In this document: positions 1-9,405 of the stretch, piece by piece
Layout: each line of letters begins with the position of its first letter
How positions within the stretch are numbered: the first letter of the stretch is position 1
Virus record (IMG/VR): IMGVR_UViG_3300007735_000555
Coordinates: 1 to 26,932 of that record
From: a virus
Length of the DNA: 26,932 nucleotides
Strand: one strand, 5' to 3'
Made by a program: the position numbers and the translations under genes
The notes under the pieces: generated by a model
Seen by the model: the letters and a program-made list of their open reading frames with translations, nothing else
Told to the model about the DNA's origin: nothing
The model's database searches: none

Positions 1-57
1 TTGTACGAGGTTGCTGATGCTAGACGTGGTTGTGGGGGTACCTGTTGGGATAGCCAT
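1..57 (-). CDS. Probable major capsid protein, N-terminal 19 codons only (cut by window edge)
   Basis: An ATG on the minus strand at 57-55 opens a frame that runs off the left edge without a stop. It reads MAIPTGTPTTTSSISNLVQ, a Thr/Ser-rich start. A purine-rich AAAGG lies about ten bases upstream as a plausible ribosome site. The frame follows directly after the scaffold-like gene at 89-556. In tailed phages the gene after the scaffold is normally the major capsid protein, and the capsid call rests on that order alone because too little sequence is present to see a fold. Confidence 0.55.
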   Translation of the reverse strand, partial: MAIPTGTPTTTSSISNLVQ

Positions 58-88
58 TAGGGTCTAGCCTTTCTTGTTTAGGATCGGA

Positions 89-556
89 TTAGAGTCCAGA
101 CAATCTAATAACTTCATCCAATTCTTCGCGACTATTTGCATTCATTAGTTTCTGCATAATGTTGTCGTTGTGTTCAGGAGATGATCCTGATTCAACAGCA
201 TTAGTCATACGCTTGTACGCAGCAGCTTGAGCTGGATCTACATTATGTGTTGCCTGGTTTTGGCTTGTTTCAATACCGAATACATCGGCATATTCTGCAA
301 GCCATTTAGATACAGACTCTTCAGTTGGGTCTATATCCTGTGGGATAAATGAAGCAATTTTGCTGTTTACCCCACGACTTTCGAGGGCATCTTTAATTGC
401 TCGTTCTCTTTGCGCTTTATTTAGATTTTCAAACTGTGCCTTTAGTTCGGCCAGTTCCTTATCTTTTGCTTTAGTAGCCTTGCGCAGTTGTTTTACGAGA
501 TCATTACTGGTGTCTTCTATATCGAAGTCATCATCCTCGTAGTCGTAATTGGACAT
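89..556 (-). CDS. Capsid assembly scaffold-like protein
   Basis: This 155-residue acidic protein has an Asp/Glu-rich N-terminus (residues 1-18), then a charged, coiled-coil-like segment rich in Lys, Glu, Ala and Leu (about 20-52). A conserved-looking patch follows with RGVNSKIASFIPQDIDPTEE and a WLAEYADVFG end (about 62-95). That arrangement resembles scaffold proteins of actinobacterial siphoviruses, where coiled coils organise capsid protein during prohead assembly. The position before the probable capsid gene agrees. I chose the ATG at 556 over the one at 571 because a GGAGAAGG ribosome site sits just before it. Function is inferred from composition and gene order, with no catalytic motif to confirm it. 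Confidence 0.7.
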   Translation of the reverse strand: MSNYDYEDDDFDIEDTSNDLVKQLRKATKAKDKELAELKAQFENLNKAQRERAIKDALESRGVNSKIASFIPQDIDPTEESVSKWLAEYADVFGIETSQNQATHNVDPAQAAAYKRMTNAVESGSSPEHNDNIMQKLMNANSREELDEVIRLSGL

Positions 557-649
557 AGGTCCTTCTCCCATTCTTTGTTAGTTTGACGCAGGCCTCACAA
601 TCACCTTGGGGCGGGTGGTGTGGCTCCTACTACTGGTTTTGTTATCGCT

Positions 650-673
650 CCAACGGACCAGTCGTCCCGTTGG
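650..673. other. Stem-loop in the gap between two virion genes
   Basis: CCAACGGAC (650-658) pairs with GTCCCGTTGG (664-673) with one bulged base and a five-base loop. It lies in the 127-base gap (557-683) between the 433-residue gene and the scaffold gene. No T-run follows it on the minus strand, so it is not a standard intrinsic terminator. It may be an mRNA processing or stability element. No ORF of useful size occupies the gap. Confidence 0.5.
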
Positions 674-683
674 CAGGCTTTAT

Positions 684-1985
684 TTATAGTACGCCAGCTC
701 TGTCTCTGGCAATTGCTCCAGCACCAGCACTGCCACCAAATGCGGCAGTTTCTAGTGATGTTAATTTTTTACGTTGTTTTGCAGCTTCTGTTGAACCAGC
801 AAGTCCAAAGACTTCAGTCTCTGCTGTTTGCTGTGTATATGGAGATTGTTTGTAAATTTCTGATAGTTGGCTTGCACGTGGAACTACACCAGCAATTGTT
901 TGGTATCCCTTTTGTGCCTCGGCTCCAGTAATACCCATCATTGCTAATTCCTCAGCACGACTTAGACCACTGGTTAAGCCTTCTGCTTTAGCAGCTACAC
1001 CAATTTCAGCAGCAGTAATCTTACGTTTGATAGAATTGATAGCATTAGCAGGATCTAGTGCGTAAGCCAAAATATCTCCATTAGATATTCCTGGATAAAA
1101 TTCTTTAAGAGTTCTAGCAATCTCTGGATTAGCATTAAGTACACGATCTTGCGCTGTAACGATACGGTCTTCTAGTTCAGCAGAAGAAACATCCCCAGCA
1201 ATTAGTGACTCAAATCCCTTTTGAATTCCCATATCACCTTTAGTATAATACTCTGGAGGTAATCCTCTACGACGCATTACTTCTTGGTAGGCATCTTCTT
1301 TAGTAATATATTCAAACTCAGATAGAGCACGAAGCCCATTTTTAATCCGAGCCTCATTAGCTGCAAACCGTTTCTTATACGCATCTGTTTCACGTAGACG
1401 AATAGTAAATTCTGAAGGTGATGCACCTGAAATAATTAAACCTTTAAGTGGTTCTACTAATGATTGAAGTCCATACTTCTGAAATTCTGAATAAAGCAAA
1501 TCATAAGCAGATTGACGTTCACCTTGTGCTTGTGCTTTTGCAGCATCTGCTGCAAGTTGCTCAGCAGTTTTTAATGTTGTAGTTTTTAAGATAGTATCTT
1601 TTTCAAATGGAGATACTGTTCCATCAGCGCTAACCTTAATTGGTGCACCAAATGTTTGACTTGTATTAGGACCTGTTTGAATTTCCAACTGCTGACTTCC
1701 ATCAGCGTTAGTGACTATTTTATAGCCAAGCATATTAGGATCTGCTGGCCCAAAGAATTTTTCAAATGCTTTAGGGTATGGTCCAGGTGTAAATCCAGGC
1801 TTAGTAAAAGATTGACGAATCTCTGGAATGTCACTTTCAAGAAGATCTAAAGGCATACCAGTTACTGGGTCAAACTTGGCATTTTCTGTAATTACTTCTT
1901 CTGCAGTTGCAGGAGTAATTGGAATGTTTGTACGGCGACGTCCAAATGTGGCACCTTCGTCAAGAAACATATCTTCTCTAGCCAT
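684..1985 (-). CDS. Putative virion (internal/structural) protein, 433 aa
   Basis: I do not recognise a catalytic family. The protein is mostly helical-looking, with an Ala/Gln-rich stretch near residue 140-160, a central helical module (about 155-330) and a C-terminus with RKKLTSLETAAFGGSAGAG (about 405-423). No signal peptide or membrane segment is evident. It starts with ATG four bases after the preceding gene's stop, with an AGGGG ribosome site. It lies in the block between portal and scaffold, a position used for minor head or ejected proteins, so a virion-internal role is inferred. Its central module shows weak resemblance to part of the adjacent 631-residue protein (a short loop, then F...Y with basic residues), which may mean a shared ancestry. 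Confidence 0.6.
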   Translation of the reverse strand: MAREDMFLDEGATFGRRRTNIPITPATAEEVITENAKFDPVTGMPLDLLESDIPEIRQSFTKPGFTPGPYPKAFEKFFGPADPNMLGYKIVTNADGSQQLEIQTGPNTSQTFGAPIKVSADGTVSPFEKDTILKTTTLKTAEQLAADAAKAQAQGERQSAYDLLYSEFQKYGLQSLVEPLKGLIISGASPSEFTIRLRETDAYKKRFAANEARIKNGLRALSEFEYITKEDAYQEVMRRRGLPPEYYTKGDMGIQKGFESLIAGDVSSAELEDRIVTAQDRVLNANPEIARTLKEFYPGISNGDILAYALDPANAINSIKRKITAAEIGVAAKAEGLTSGLSRAEELAMMGITGAEAQKGYQTIAGVVPRASQLSEIYKQSPYTQQTAETEVFGLAGSTEAAKQRKKLTSLETAAFGGSAGAGAIARDRAGVL

Positions 1986-1989
1986 TTAT

Positions 1990-3885
1990 TTACCCCTGGA
2001 ATCCGAAGTTACGAAGAACTGTAAGCGCACTATCTGATACTTCTTTACGAGCATTGCCTGTGTACTGCCAGCGAGAGTCTTGACGCAACGCCTTTGAATA
2101 ATCATATAAGTTGACATCGCCCTTATCGTTGATACCCATACGAAGCGTTGGGTCATTAAGGTCAATTTGGCCTTCATCTAGTTCTAGGATATTAGCCATA
2201 GTTCTACGATATGGAGAATAAATTTGGTCTAAGTCAATGCCTTGACCTAATAGGTCACGGACAAATTGTGGCTGACCAATTGCTGCAAGTTTGCGAACAT
2301 CCTGTGCAAGACGAGTTGGATCTAGTTCGCCTAACGCCAAACGCTGCAAAGTATCTTGTGCTGTTGCTGGTTTTCCATCAATTCCAGGTGGAAGGATATT
2401 TTCTAACTTAAAACCATTACGTTTGGCCAAGGCTTGAAGTCCTTGGTAATTCTGTAAGGCAAGACCACTATAATCTTCCGTAATCTTTCCAGCAATCATT
2501 CCAGCGATAGGACGGATACCACTGACAAGGCGACGTGTAATTACTGATTCATCCGCATCTTGATTATGGATATAAAGATCTTCTGCAATTAACTTTGCCT
2601 GACCTTCATCAAGGGCAGAACCAAGAGTACGTGCTTGCTTAATAAGGTTATTAGTAATTTGAGCAATTCTTTGCTCGTAATCAGTAGTTCCCTTAGCATT
2701 GCCAGACTTAACTAAATCCTGATAATTAAACTTTTGCAAGTAACGAGCTTTAATTTCTTTAGAGTTTTGGCGATACCAAGGATCGTTTTCAACCTTTTGC
2801 TTAAATAAGTCAATGTCAATTTTGCCGTCAACATATTCTTTAAGAAGCTTGCCTAAAGAATCTACATTACTAAAGATAATATCTGGAAGGTTATAGTCTG
2901 CCTGAGCTTTTGCAAGGATAGAGTCATATTTACTAACAACAGCTCCAACTGCTGGACGAGCACTAGCTGCTGTAATGCCAGCAAGTGTTGTTGTATCCAC
3001 TCCACCGTATTGCGGGAATGCTGTTGTTGAAGGACCACCAGTTATACCACCAGTGTTGCCACCTGTTGTACCACCTGTTGTACCACTTGCTGTACCACCT
3101 GTTGTACCACCTGTTGTACCACCTGTTGTTATCTTTGGCTGAGGTGTTACAGTTGGCGCAGGTGCAGGTGTAGGCGCAGGAGCCTGTATCGGAGTACCAG
3201 TAGGTCCTCCTGCTGTCGTAGTTGCTGTTTGAGTAGTAGGAGTTTGTAATCCTTTATTGTCAGCAAGACGTGCAAATGCAATAGTCTTTGAAATTAATGG
3301 AGTTCCAGTAGCCTTTGGGTAAATCTGTGAATACTCTTGGGCCAATGTATCTAACTTCTTTTTGATTCCTGGACCTTTGCCATCTGGGTCAAATGGGTCC
3401 AGCAAAATATCATATTGTTCTTTAAGTTTAGCAAACTCAGATTGAATTTTTGGAAGACGACCTCTAGCAGAGGTTGCGTCTGTCTTACCCTGCTCTTCTT
3501 CTACAACCCCTGCAGCTTGACCTGCTTCTTTACGCTTTGCTTCAACTTGAAGATTAAGTGCCTCATATTGTGCTTTAGCGATAGCACGTTCTTCTGGAGT
3601 ATTGTTGACATTTTCTGCCTGTTCTTTGTAATAAGCAGCATCTTGTTCCAGAGAAGGAATAGCATTAAGTGCTGAAATCTTTTTGATATTTGCAGCAAAC
3701 TTTTTATCCTGAACAGGCTTTTTCTTTGGGTTTAACTTTGGAAGTTTATCAATTGTCTGAATGAACTTTCCATCCTTGACATAACCTACAAGAGATCCAT
3801 CAATCTTTGAGTATACGTTGTCACGTGTACCCTTAAATGTAATTACTTGACTAATCCAAGTATCAGGAGGTAACTTAACTGCCAT
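1990..3885 (-). CDS. Putative structural protein with Thr/Gly/Pro-rich linker, 631 aa
   Basis: There are three visible parts. An N-terminal region (1-210) has Lys-rich and coiled-coil-like segments (about 75-165). A low-complexity linker (about 213-287) is made of Thr, Ala-Pro repeats and TTGG repeats. A C-terminal helical region (about 300-631) ends DSALTVLRNFGFQG. Flexible linkers like this join domains in virion proteins. The ATG at 3885 overlaps the last base of the upstream gene's stop, so translation is probably coupled. No enzymatic motif is visible. The neighbours suggest a minor head, tail-base or ejected protein, and the exact role is unknown. Confidence 0.6.
   Translation of the reverse strand: MAVKLPPDTWISQVITFKGTRDNVYSKIDGSLVGYVKDGKFIQTIDKLPKLNPKKKPVQDKKFAANIKKISALNAIPSLEQDAAYYKEQAENVNNTPEERAIAKAQYEALNLQVEAKRKEAGQAAGVVEEEQGKTDATSARGRLPKIQSEFAKLKEQYDILLDPFDPDGKGPGIKKKLDTLAQEYSQIYPKATGTPLISKTIAFARLADNKGLQTPTTQTATTTAGGPTGTPIQAPAPTPAPAPTVTPQPKITTGGTTGGTTGGTASGTTGGTTGGNTGGITGGPSTTAFPQYGGVDTTTLAGITAASARPAVGAVVSKYDSILAKAQADYNLPDIIFSNVDSLGKLLKEYVDGKIDIDLFKQKVENDPWYRQNSKEIKARYLQKFNYQDLVKSGNAKGTTDYEQRIAQITNNLIKQARTLGSALDEGQAKLIAEDLYIHNQDADESVITRRLVSGIRPIAGMIAGKITEDYSGLALQNYQGLQALAKRNGFKLENILPPGIDGKPATAQDTLQRLALGELDPTRLAQDVRKLAAIGQPQFVRDLLGQGIDLDQIYSPYRRTMANILELDEGQIDLNDPTLRMGINDKGDVNLYDYSKALRQDSRWQYTGNARKEVSDSALTVLRNFGFQG
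3034..3129. repeat. Eight tandem 12-bp units (ACCACCTGTTGT and variants)
   Basis: Eight consecutive 12-base units lie in frame inside the 631-residue gene. Units 4 and 6-8 are identical, and units 1-3 and 5 differ at a few positions. On the coding strand they specify the TTGG-type repeats of the linker. Because the unit is a multiple of three, copy-number change would lengthen or shorten the linker without a frameshift. Confidence 0.9.
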
Positions 3886-4640
3886 TAGCGAAGTCCTCCG
3901 AACATATCTACTACTGTTGAGTATGCATCTAAAGCACGAGTTGCCTTTGCTTCGTCACCTTGTGAAATCTTGTCAATTAAAAATTGCTGTGCTTCTTGAG
4001 CACCAAAGCCACCAGTTGTCATTGAACCAACAGTGTTTCCACCCTTGGTTGTGTATGAAGTAACCAATGGGTTCTTCTTCTGTTGAGCACGAATCATCGC
4101 TGTATACTTTTCAACTTCTTCTGGACTTGCCTTTGGGCGACCAGTTAAGCTCTTGACAATTCCATCAATCAGAGTTTTTGCAGCCATATCGTTGATTTCT
4201 TGACCTTGTACATAAGGCTCACGTGGACCTTTACCTGCTCCACCGTCTGCGGCTGCTTCACGAGTAAGAAATGTGTTCAAATCTAATTGTTGACCAATCA
4301 GAATTTCTTGGTTAAGATCATCGTATGCCTTGAGATAGGCGTTACGAAGATCTTTAGTAGCCTGACCAGTTAATCCACCTACCTGATACCCAGCACTTTT
4401 GAGGCGGTTACCAATACCAATGCGTTCCTGTGGACTCATCTCTAAGAACTTACGGATAAGTTCTTTCTGAGTAGTCTTTTCTACATTGTTTGGATTTGCT
4501 GCAGTAGGAATACTTGAGGTGATGTAAGAAACGTCGCTGATTATGTCCCTGAAACCACCAGATGTGGTTGCATCTGCTGTTCCAGCAATAGGTTGCTGTG
4601 GTACAACCTTACTTACTCCACTGCTTTTACCTACTGCCAC
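3885..4640 (-). CDS. Putative virion protein, 251 aa
   Basis: The protein has a Ser/Thr-rich N-terminus and then a mainly helical body. One recognisable stretch is LTGRPKASPEEVEKYTAMIR (about 164-183), followed by a Gly/Thr-rich turn and a helical C-terminus. The start is GTG at 4640 with GGAGA upstream. It sits one base after the 1587-residue gene's stop and overlaps the next gene by one base, so it belongs to the same transcript. I do not recognise the family. The setting suggests a small partner of the large internal proteins on either side. Confidence 0.55.
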   Translation of the reverse strand: MAVGKSSGVSKVVPQQPIAGTADATTSGGFRDIISDVSYITSSIPTAANPNNVEKTTQKELIRKFLEMSPQERIGIGNRLKSAGYQVGGLTGQATKDLRNAYLKAYDDLNQEILIGQQLDLNTFLTREAAADGGAGKGPREPYVQGQEINDMAAKTLIDGIVKSLTGRPKASPEEVEKYTAMIRAQQKKNPLVTSYTTKGGNTVGSMTTGGFGAQEAQQFLIDKISQGDEAKATRALDAYSTVVDMFGGLR

Positions 4641-4641
4641 T

Positions 4642-7600
4642 TTAGTCTCCGATCAATGATGCAAAGAGTACATCATATGCTGATTTAGTATTTGGATTGC
4701 TGTTAGCTAGTTCTTGTAACTGAGCCTTAGCGCCTGCTTGAAGGGCATTTTTACGATCTTGTGCGGCATCTGTTCTGTCTGTGATAGATGAGAACTGAGC
4801 ACTGAAGCTGTCATATGTCTGCAACATTTGTCGAAGAACGGCTACAGTCTTTGTCTTTGGAAGATTCTTTTCGTTAGTTAGCATATTGCGTAAATCTTTA
4901 AGAGCAATCTCACGACGAACATCTGATGCTCCACCTGCTGCAAATTCTGTTTGCAATTGTGGTCTAACAGACATAAATTGACCAGACCAAATATCCCATT
5001 GCTGGTTAATCATACGTTTCTGCTCTACTGACGCTGTGGATTCCAACGCAGCAAGATAGTCCTTGCGTTGCTGGAAGTAGTACTGCTTGTCAGTAGCAAT
5101 CTGTGTCTCACGTAGGAAATCACCGACCTGTTTCTTATTAAGAAAACCTTCGTTCATCATTGTTTTGTAAGCGTCATAGCTAAACTTACCAATGTTTGGA
5201 ATCAAGAATGCTGCAGCTTCTGGGTACTTCTTGAGTAACTCAGTGTTGTTATCTACCCAGTTACCTGCTGCCTCACCGTACTTGATAACAGCTACTGTAT
5301 TCTTTTTAGATTCAGATATTGTGTATGGCATCTGCTTTGGAAAGAGTTTAATCCATTCCTCAGTAGCACGGGTATAATCACCGTTGTATTCAGTAACTAG
5401 GTTAGAAAATACCTGCTTAAAACTTGTACGTTCGTTATCACGGACCCATCCAGCCATCTCAGACTTGAGTTGAACTGATGGTGATGCTGGCAATACCAAG
5501 GCACTAAAGAAGCGCATACCCAATACTGTCTGGGTTGTTGCCTTCAATCTGTCCTGATATTCTTCTAGATCGCCAGGTGATGGTGGAACGTCGTTACCTT
5601 GTGCATCTTTTGTAATCTTTAATCCGTGACCAGTAGCCTCTAGGTAGGTAACTGCCTTGCGGAAAGCTGATGCGTACTGTGAATCACGTTCATCCTTATT
5701 CAATGCACCCAATGCACGGTTAATATGGGCTGGAAGGATGGCGTTAATAATTGGTTGGTCTTCACCATAGGTACCAAATAGGTATTTTTCTGATTCTTTC
5801 AGTGATGGAACTAGCTCATACATCATTTTGACTGGTAATGCTGCTAATGGTCCAGAAAATGTTGGGAACAATGAGTCTGGATTCATAGATGGTGAAATCA
5901 TATTAAGTTTTGCACCAAACTCCACTGGCATAGGTGCAACGAATGCACCCTTGATACCAAATGCTGTAGCAAGTTTAGACATTGCTGCGTAAACTGGTTG
6001 CATACCTGGATAAATGAAGTAAGCCTCACCCTGATCATCTTTTTGAACAAACCCAGAGTGTGACAAACCTTCATAAGTTAGCGATAAACGTGCGATTGAC
6101 TCTGGGTTATAGCGAACACCACGTAATGCACGGCGATAAAAGTCTTCAGTTGCACGATAGTAGCGAGCAAAGTTGCGCATTGTGAAGGCTAGCTGGGTAC
6201 GAACCTCTGGATTATCTACGTATGCCAGTACTCGCTCTTTGGCAAGATCCTGTGTCATCTCGATAATCTTGACTTTAGCCTTAATCTCTGCGTCTTTGAT
6301 AAGAACTGCCTTCTCAGCATCGCTTAACTTAGCGTTATTGCGAATAGGATCAGTCATCATCTTGAGATAACGCTCTTCTAGACCGCCTGCTTTCCAACGC
6401 TTACGCATATCTACAGCAGCAGATAGCACCATTGGTTCACGTGACCAACGAGCATTCATCTCGCCAACCCAGTTCCAGTGTTTTCCTACGATTTTTCCAG
6501 CAGGGTTACCTTCTGCAATAGGCATAATACTTGGACCAGAAACAAATTGTGGTGCATCTTCTGCCAATGTTGGTAAATCTTCAATACCTAGGTCACGAGT
6601 ATTGACCTTGATACCACCTTCTGGTGTACGGATGCGAGCCTTTGCTAGTAACTTCTGGTTAAGAACATCTTTACTATTAACAAATAAATTACGAGTAGCT
6701 GCGTAAACATTCTCAGCGTGGGTTGCTACGTCAGCATTATTGCCTGGACGGTACAACTGGTATTTAGCTTTACGTGCTGCATACTCTGGAGAGTTAATAA
6801 AATTAATAATAGCTTTTTTGGCATACTCAGGATTTTCAATGTAGCGAAGTGCAATAGAGCCTAAAGGATCATTGCCAATTGCAGCAATGGATGTTATCCA
6901 AGCAATTTTTCCCTCTGCTGTAATTGGAGAATATTCACGGTAGTTTCCACCACTTTGCTTAGCGTATGTAACGCCATCAATTTTATATTCACGGGATGTG
7001 CCGTACTTATCTACGGTGCGAAGTGCATCTGTCCAGTGGTCAGCACCAGTAATACCTTTTTTGCCACCTTCTGCTACGCCTGCAAGTAGTTCGTCAATAG
7101 CACCAAACTCTGCCATTTCAGCAATAATCTCACGTGCTTGTGGATCTAACTTACCAAGGTACTTGTCAGTCATTACAGCATCTGCCATAACCTTGCGAGC
7201 ATCTTGCACTGTCTTAGCAGCAGCAATCTTGCCAGCATAGAGTTCACGGTCTGAACGCTTGATGAGCTTGTTAATAACACTTAGAGTTTCACCACCTTGA
7301 CCAAGGCGTAGTTTTGTAGATAGTCGCTTGCTTGCAACCAATCCCCAAGCACTATCTCCTACTGCAAGGTGAACCATTAAATCTTCAATAGAGTTACGCA
7401 CAGCAAAACGAGGACCAGCAAGTGTTAAGAATGACCAAGCAGATGTTAGTTTCTCAGCCCACTGAGAGTGTGACCAGTTCATAATTTTACTTGCAATTTG
7501 GAATCGGTCAACGACCCCATCAAGATCTGTAATTTTAGGAACGCTCATACCTTCTGCTAATTGAAAATCAAAGATAGCAAATTGTTGGTCGTTAAAATTA

Positions 7601-9405
7601 GATGGCTCAAAGTAACGGTAAGTACCATCATCATTAAGAACTGGCTTACCTTTAGTATCACGCACTAGAATTCGTGGAGCAAAAAGTTGCTCACGTGATG
7701 AGTTTGCTAAATCGTCTAGAATATTCTTGCCACCAGGAACCTTGTTAAGTCCACGAATCTCAGCTACTGTATTGAAGACACCCATCATAATCTGACGTTT
7801 CTGTGCTTCATCTCCAGCCTTGAATGCTTCTGCAAACAGACGTGAGTTGTAACGAGTATTAGCAAGACGTGCTAATTGGTAGACCTTCTCAGCAGAATCT
7901 ACTGCGTTAGGGTCAAAGAAGTTATCACGGAAGAATGGAACTTTTGCAAACTTAGATGCAAAGCGGTCAATGCGATCTTGAACATAATCTAATGGCATAC
8001 GGAATGCACCATCTGCACGAATTTTGGCAGTCTTACGTTCAATCTCGCTAATAAGATTTTTTTCAGTTTGTTTTAAGAATTCTTTTGGTGTATTAGCAGT
8101 TGCTGCTTCACCTGTGCGTGTGTCAATAAATTTAGTCTTAGCCATTAACTGGGCTTCAATGCCACCAATGGTGGTTTGGTCACTAAACACTTCACGGCTA
8201 ATGCGCTTACCTGCTTGGTCAAAACGAAGAATTTTATTACCAGTAGTCAATGCTGCAATACGAGTCTGACGTGCTAAATCCATACGTGGAAGTAATTGAA
8301 CTTGACGACCTGGTTGACCTTTGAGAATACGCAATGCGTCTTCACTTCCAGCAAGGAAGTTCTTCATAGTGCCAGCTTCAACTACGCCTTGTTTAAGCAT
8401 AGCTTCAATAACATCATCACCAAACTCTGGTGCAATTCGCTTGAGTTGAATAGATGCTTGTACTAAAGCTTGTGGATCTGCTGTGCCATCCTTAATAGCT
8501 TTGCGAGCTATTGAATAATTTTTTAATGCTTTAACATAAGCTTGGTCAAATCTTTGTACGCTTGAAACTTGAAATGCTTTTTGAACATTACCAGCATCGC
8601 CAACGATATTATCTAATGCGTATTTTCCAATATCATATGCTTTCTTTGCTTTACCAAGCGCAAGTGTTGGATCTGCAAATATACGAAACGCAGCATCGCC
8701 AAGACCTGAAATTGTTTTGTAAGCAGCACCTGAACCTTCCCATTTTTGAGGAAGTAGAGCGTTAGCAATGAATCTACCTGGAGAATATTTAGCAGCATTA
8801 GCAGCATCTAAAGCATCTTGAAAAAGTGGGTCCTTTTTTTGTGCGGCTTTAGCAGCAATTTGTTTTTCTTCTTCAGTTCCAGTTGCAACAATCTGGTCTA
8901 ATGTCATACCTTCTGCAACTTTTTGTGCCACAGACATATACTGTGAACCAAATATACGTGTTGCTTCTGCCATACGTGATGGGCTAAAAACTTTATCGCC
9001 TTTATCATTAGCAGTTGTCCACGCTTTACCAATATCAACTTTTTGGTCAATTGCAATTGCTGCTGTGCGGTAAGCACGGGTAGATAAATCTGAAAGTTCT
9101 TGAACACCCTTAAACGCTAACTTTACAGGAGCTGCAATGATATTAAATGCTGGCTCTACTGTATAATGAAGTGCTGTTCCTAGCCATCCACGCTTTTGTT
9201 CAACGTTACCAAAGTTATCCTTTAAGGATTTCTGTTGCTCTGGAGTTAGTTTTGCGTACTCTAATTTGGCAACATCTGATGGAAGGGATGATAACTTCTG
9301 GTGCGAATCTACAGCCTTGATATAGCCATTAATCTGCTGTTGTTGCTCTGGAGTTAGCATTGCTTGAGCAGAGATAGCTTTAATGTTATTGGATGTTGAC
9401 CCCAC
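4642..9405 (-). CDS. Very large putative internal/ejected virion protein, 1587 aa
   Basis: This is the largest gene in the window. The N-terminus is Gln-rich and helical. An Ala-rich segment with IIAAPVKLAF (about 90-100) could be amphipathic or membrane-active. A later segment, LAGPRFAVRNSIEDLMVHLA, is followed much further on by FTMRNFARYYRATEDFYRRA and then HSGFVQKDDQGEAYFIYPGM, and these look like conserved cores. The length, mostly helical make-up and lack of an obvious enzyme domain resemble giant ejected proteins and large polyvalent proteins of podoviruses. A role in DNA ejection is inference. The GTG start at 9405 has AGAGG seven bases upstream and overlaps the previous stop. Antisense ORFs across this gene are ignored as chance frames. 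Confidence 0.6.
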   Translation of the reverse strand: MGSTSNNIKAISAQAMLTPEQQQQINGYIKAVDSHQKLSSLPSDVAKLEYAKLTPEQQKSLKDNFGNVEQKRGWLGTALHYTVEPAFNIIAAPVKLAFKGVQELSDLSTRAYRTAAIAIDQKVDIGKAWTTANDKGDKVFSPSRMAEATRIFGSQYMSVAQKVAEGMTLDQIVATGTEEEKQIAAKAAQKKDPLFQDALDAANAAKYSPGRFIANALLPQKWEGSGAAYKTISGLGDAAFRIFADPTLALGKAKKAYDIGKYALDNIVGDAGNVQKAFQVSSVQRFDQAYVKALKNYSIARKAIKDGTADPQALVQASIQLKRIAPEFGDDVIEAMLKQGVVEAGTMKNFLAGSEDALRILKGQPGRQVQLLPRMDLARQTRIAALTTGNKILRFDQAGKRISREVFSDQTTIGGIEAQLMAKTKFIDTRTGEAATANTPKEFLKQTEKNLISEIERKTAKIRADGAFRMPLDYVQDRIDRFASKFAKVPFFRDNFFDPNAVDSAEKVYQLARLANTRYNSRLFAEAFKAGDEAQKRQIMMGVFNTVAEIRGLNKVPGGKNILDDLANSSREQLFAPRILVRDTKGKPVLNDDGTYRYFEPSNFNDQQFAIFDFQLAEGMSVPKITDLDGVVDRFQIASKIMNWSHSQWAEKLTSAWSFLTLAGPRFAVRNSIEDLMVHLAVGDSAWGLVASKRLSTKLRLGQGGETLSVINKLIKRSDRELYAGKIAAAKTVQDARKVMADAVMTDKYLGKLDPQAREIIAEMAEFGAIDELLAGVAEGGKKGITGADHWTDALRTVDKYGTSREYKIDGVTYAKQSGGNYREYSPITAEGKIAWITSIAAIGNDPLGSIALRYIENPEYAKKAIINFINSPEYAARKAKYQLYRPGNNADVATHAENVYAATRNLFVNSKDVLNQKLLAKARIRTPEGGIKVNTRDLGIEDLPTLAEDAPQFVSGPSIMPIAEGNPAGKIVGKHWNWVGEMNARWSREPMVLSAAVDMRKRWKAGGLEERYLKMMTDPIRNNAKLSDAEKAVLIKDAEIKAKVKIIEMTQDLAKERVLAYVDNPEVRTQLAFTMRNFARYYRATEDFYRRALRGVRYNPESIARLSLTYEGLSHSGFVQKDDQGEAYFIYPGMQPVYAAMSKLATAFGIKGAFVAPMPVEFGAKLNMISPSMNPDSLFPTFSGPLAALPVKMMYELVPSLKESEKYLFGTYGEDQPIINAILPAHINRALGALNKDERDSQYASAFRKAVTYLEATGHGLKITKDAQGNDVPPSPGDLEEYQDRLKATTQTVLGMRFFSALVLPASPSVQLKSEMAGWVRDNERTSFKQVFSNLVTEYNGDYTRATEEWIKLFPKQMPYTISESKKNTVAVIKYGEAAGNWVDNNTELLKKYPEAAAFLIPNIGKFSYDAYKTMMNEGFLNKKQVGDFLRETQIATDKQYYFQQRKDYLAALESTASVEQKRMINQQWDIWSGQFMSVRPQLQTEFAAGGASDVRREIALKDLRNMLTNEKNLPKTKTVAVLRQMLQTYDSFSAQFSSITDRTDAAQDRKNALQAGAKAQLQELANSNPNTKSAYDVLFASLIGD

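Noticed and set aside
3034-3129. CRISPR-like array
   Set aside because: Units are 12 bases, directly adjacent, without spacers, and in frame in a coding region.
2985-3173. 62-codon plus ORF with LLYHLLYH repeats
   Set aside because: It is the antisense reading of the 12-bp tandem repeats.
4642-9405. Several antisense or alternate-frame ORFs of 60-80 codons inside the 1587-residue gene
   Set aside because: All lack ribosome sites and look like codon-bias shadows of the long gene.
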